Assembly (NCBI GenBank): GCA_001603005.1
Contig: LVAJ01000016.1
Span: 35,836 to 99,835 of the forward strand
Length of the DNA stretch: 64,000 nt
Reading direction: 5' to 3'
Source of the DNA: Clostridiales bacterium Firm_04
GTDB taxonomy: Bacteria; Bacillota; Clostridia; Oscillospirales; Ruminococcaceae
This document shows, piece by piece, positions 63,466 to 64,000 of this stretch. Below the pieces are notes generated by a model, which was given only the letters and a program-made list of their open reading frames with translations, was not told where the DNA came from and searched no databases. Made by a program: the position numbers and the translations under genes. The stretch's first letter is position 1. Each line of letters starts with the position of its first letter.

Positions 63466-64000
63466 CTAAGTGCCGGCTATTGCGTTCAAAACATCAAGGA
63501 AGTTGAGCCTCCACGCATTACTTCGCCCAAGCGACATGATCACTCGTCTTGCGTGTCTGGCAAGATGACCTGCTATTCGTATCAGGTTGTCAATGACAGT
63601 ACGGATTCGGCGGCGTTTTACAGGACGCTTTGTTTTAGGCGCACTGCCAGTCCTGACAGAGTAATAGCCGATGATTCGGAGAATGTTGAATGCAAGGATA
63701 GTCAAGTCAAGTACGAGAGCGTTCGTTTTGAATTTTCCGGAAGGAAGCCGCACTACATCCATATCGGTCTTGATCTCGCTGTGGTACTGCTCACATTCTC
63801 CATGTGCGTGATAGGATGCAATGATGTCTGCATCAGAGATCAAATACATCGAGTCTGTCATCATAGAGGAAGCTGGCAGCCTTCCAGTTAGTGAGATTGG
63901 TATCAGGAACCGCCGGTAGCCATTTTTGAAGCAGTACAACAGTAAGAGTAAAATGATCCGCGTCTTCCCCTCCGGTGTCAAAAATGGTATAATGGAGTCC
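63466..64000 (-). mobile_element. IS1380-type transposase, C-terminal part (runs off window)
   Basis: Minus-strand frame open from the right edge to the stop at 63466. It contains AHGECEQYHSEIKTDMDVVR and LPSGKFKTNALVLDLTILAF, matching the conserved C-terminal end of IS1380-family DDE transposases (catalytic Glu in the E-x-YHSE segment, then LPSGKF). About 178 residues are in the window; the N-terminal part is outside. The stretch 63245-63440 left of it may hold the insertion-sequence end, but I could not define terminal repeats. Confidence 0.75.

Overview
The window looks like a low-to-mid GC Gram-positive gut or rumen bacterium close to Ruminococcus (Oscillospiraceae). The clues are AGGAGG-type ribosome sites, a sortase, several lipoproteins, and four secreted or surface proteins ending in duplicated calcium-binding dockerin modules (25112-29671, 34342-39570, 49838-58180, 59661-62498), one of them on a family 9 glycoside hydrolase fold. 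Dockerins imply a cellulosome, although no cohesin scaffoldin lies in the window. Species cannot be fixed from the sequence alone.

Layout, left to right. (1) 1-4255: sortase tail, then a CotH-kinase gene followed by a 38-residue peptide and a small lipoprotein. (2) 4261-9280: a replication and partition block on the minus strand: a large candidate replication initiator, a small ribbon-helix-helix protein and ParA. It is set in about 2 kb of non-coding DNA that holds a repeated GGTTTAC-GATAAT motif, a 20-bp tandem duplication and four exact 21-bp-period iterons with an inverted fifth copy. This looks like the origin and centromere of a plasmid, megaplasmid or chromid. (3) 9372-24850: the most unusual locus, a type-I-like secretion system in a Gram-positive. 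It contains two giant RTX calcium-repeat proteins with nearly identical C-terminal tails, an HlyB-like ABC exporter whose C39 domain has lost its catalytic residues, an HlyD-like adaptor, and one lipoprotein directly upstream of each RTX gene. The second RTX protein carries a lipase-like alpha/beta-hydrolase N-terminus. (4) 25112-40930: two paralogous dockerin proteins with leucine-rich repeats that share a promoter/operator design, an ABC-2 transporter, a DUF4143 ATPase with phased upstream repeats, and an IS66 remnant. (5) 40956-49725: a RelBE-type toxin-antitoxin pair, an ABC transporter divergent from an OmpR-type two-component system, a zinc-ribbon leucine-rich-repeat protein, and two overlapping sensor-kinase-like membrane proteins without a response regulator. 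(6) 49732-64000: a 2780-residue dockerin protein with a Thr-rich linker, a small secreted two-domain protein behind a helically phased 10-mer array, a GH9-like dockerin protein that appears to have lost all its catalytic acids, a chimeric gene remnant and an IS1380-type transposase running off the right edge.

How the parts may work together. The exporter and adaptor at 14891-18260 sit between the two RTX genes and probably secrete both. A hairpin after the first RTX gene would keep exporter levels below cargo levels, as in the E. coli hly operon. The paired lipoproteins could be anchors, chaperones or immunity factors. The dockerin proteins would assemble on cohesins encoded elsewhere; their dockerins fall into three visibly different sequence types. 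A modular palindromic repeat recurs at the 3' ends of several genes, between the stop codon and the terminator. No rRNA, tRNA or CRISPR array was seen.
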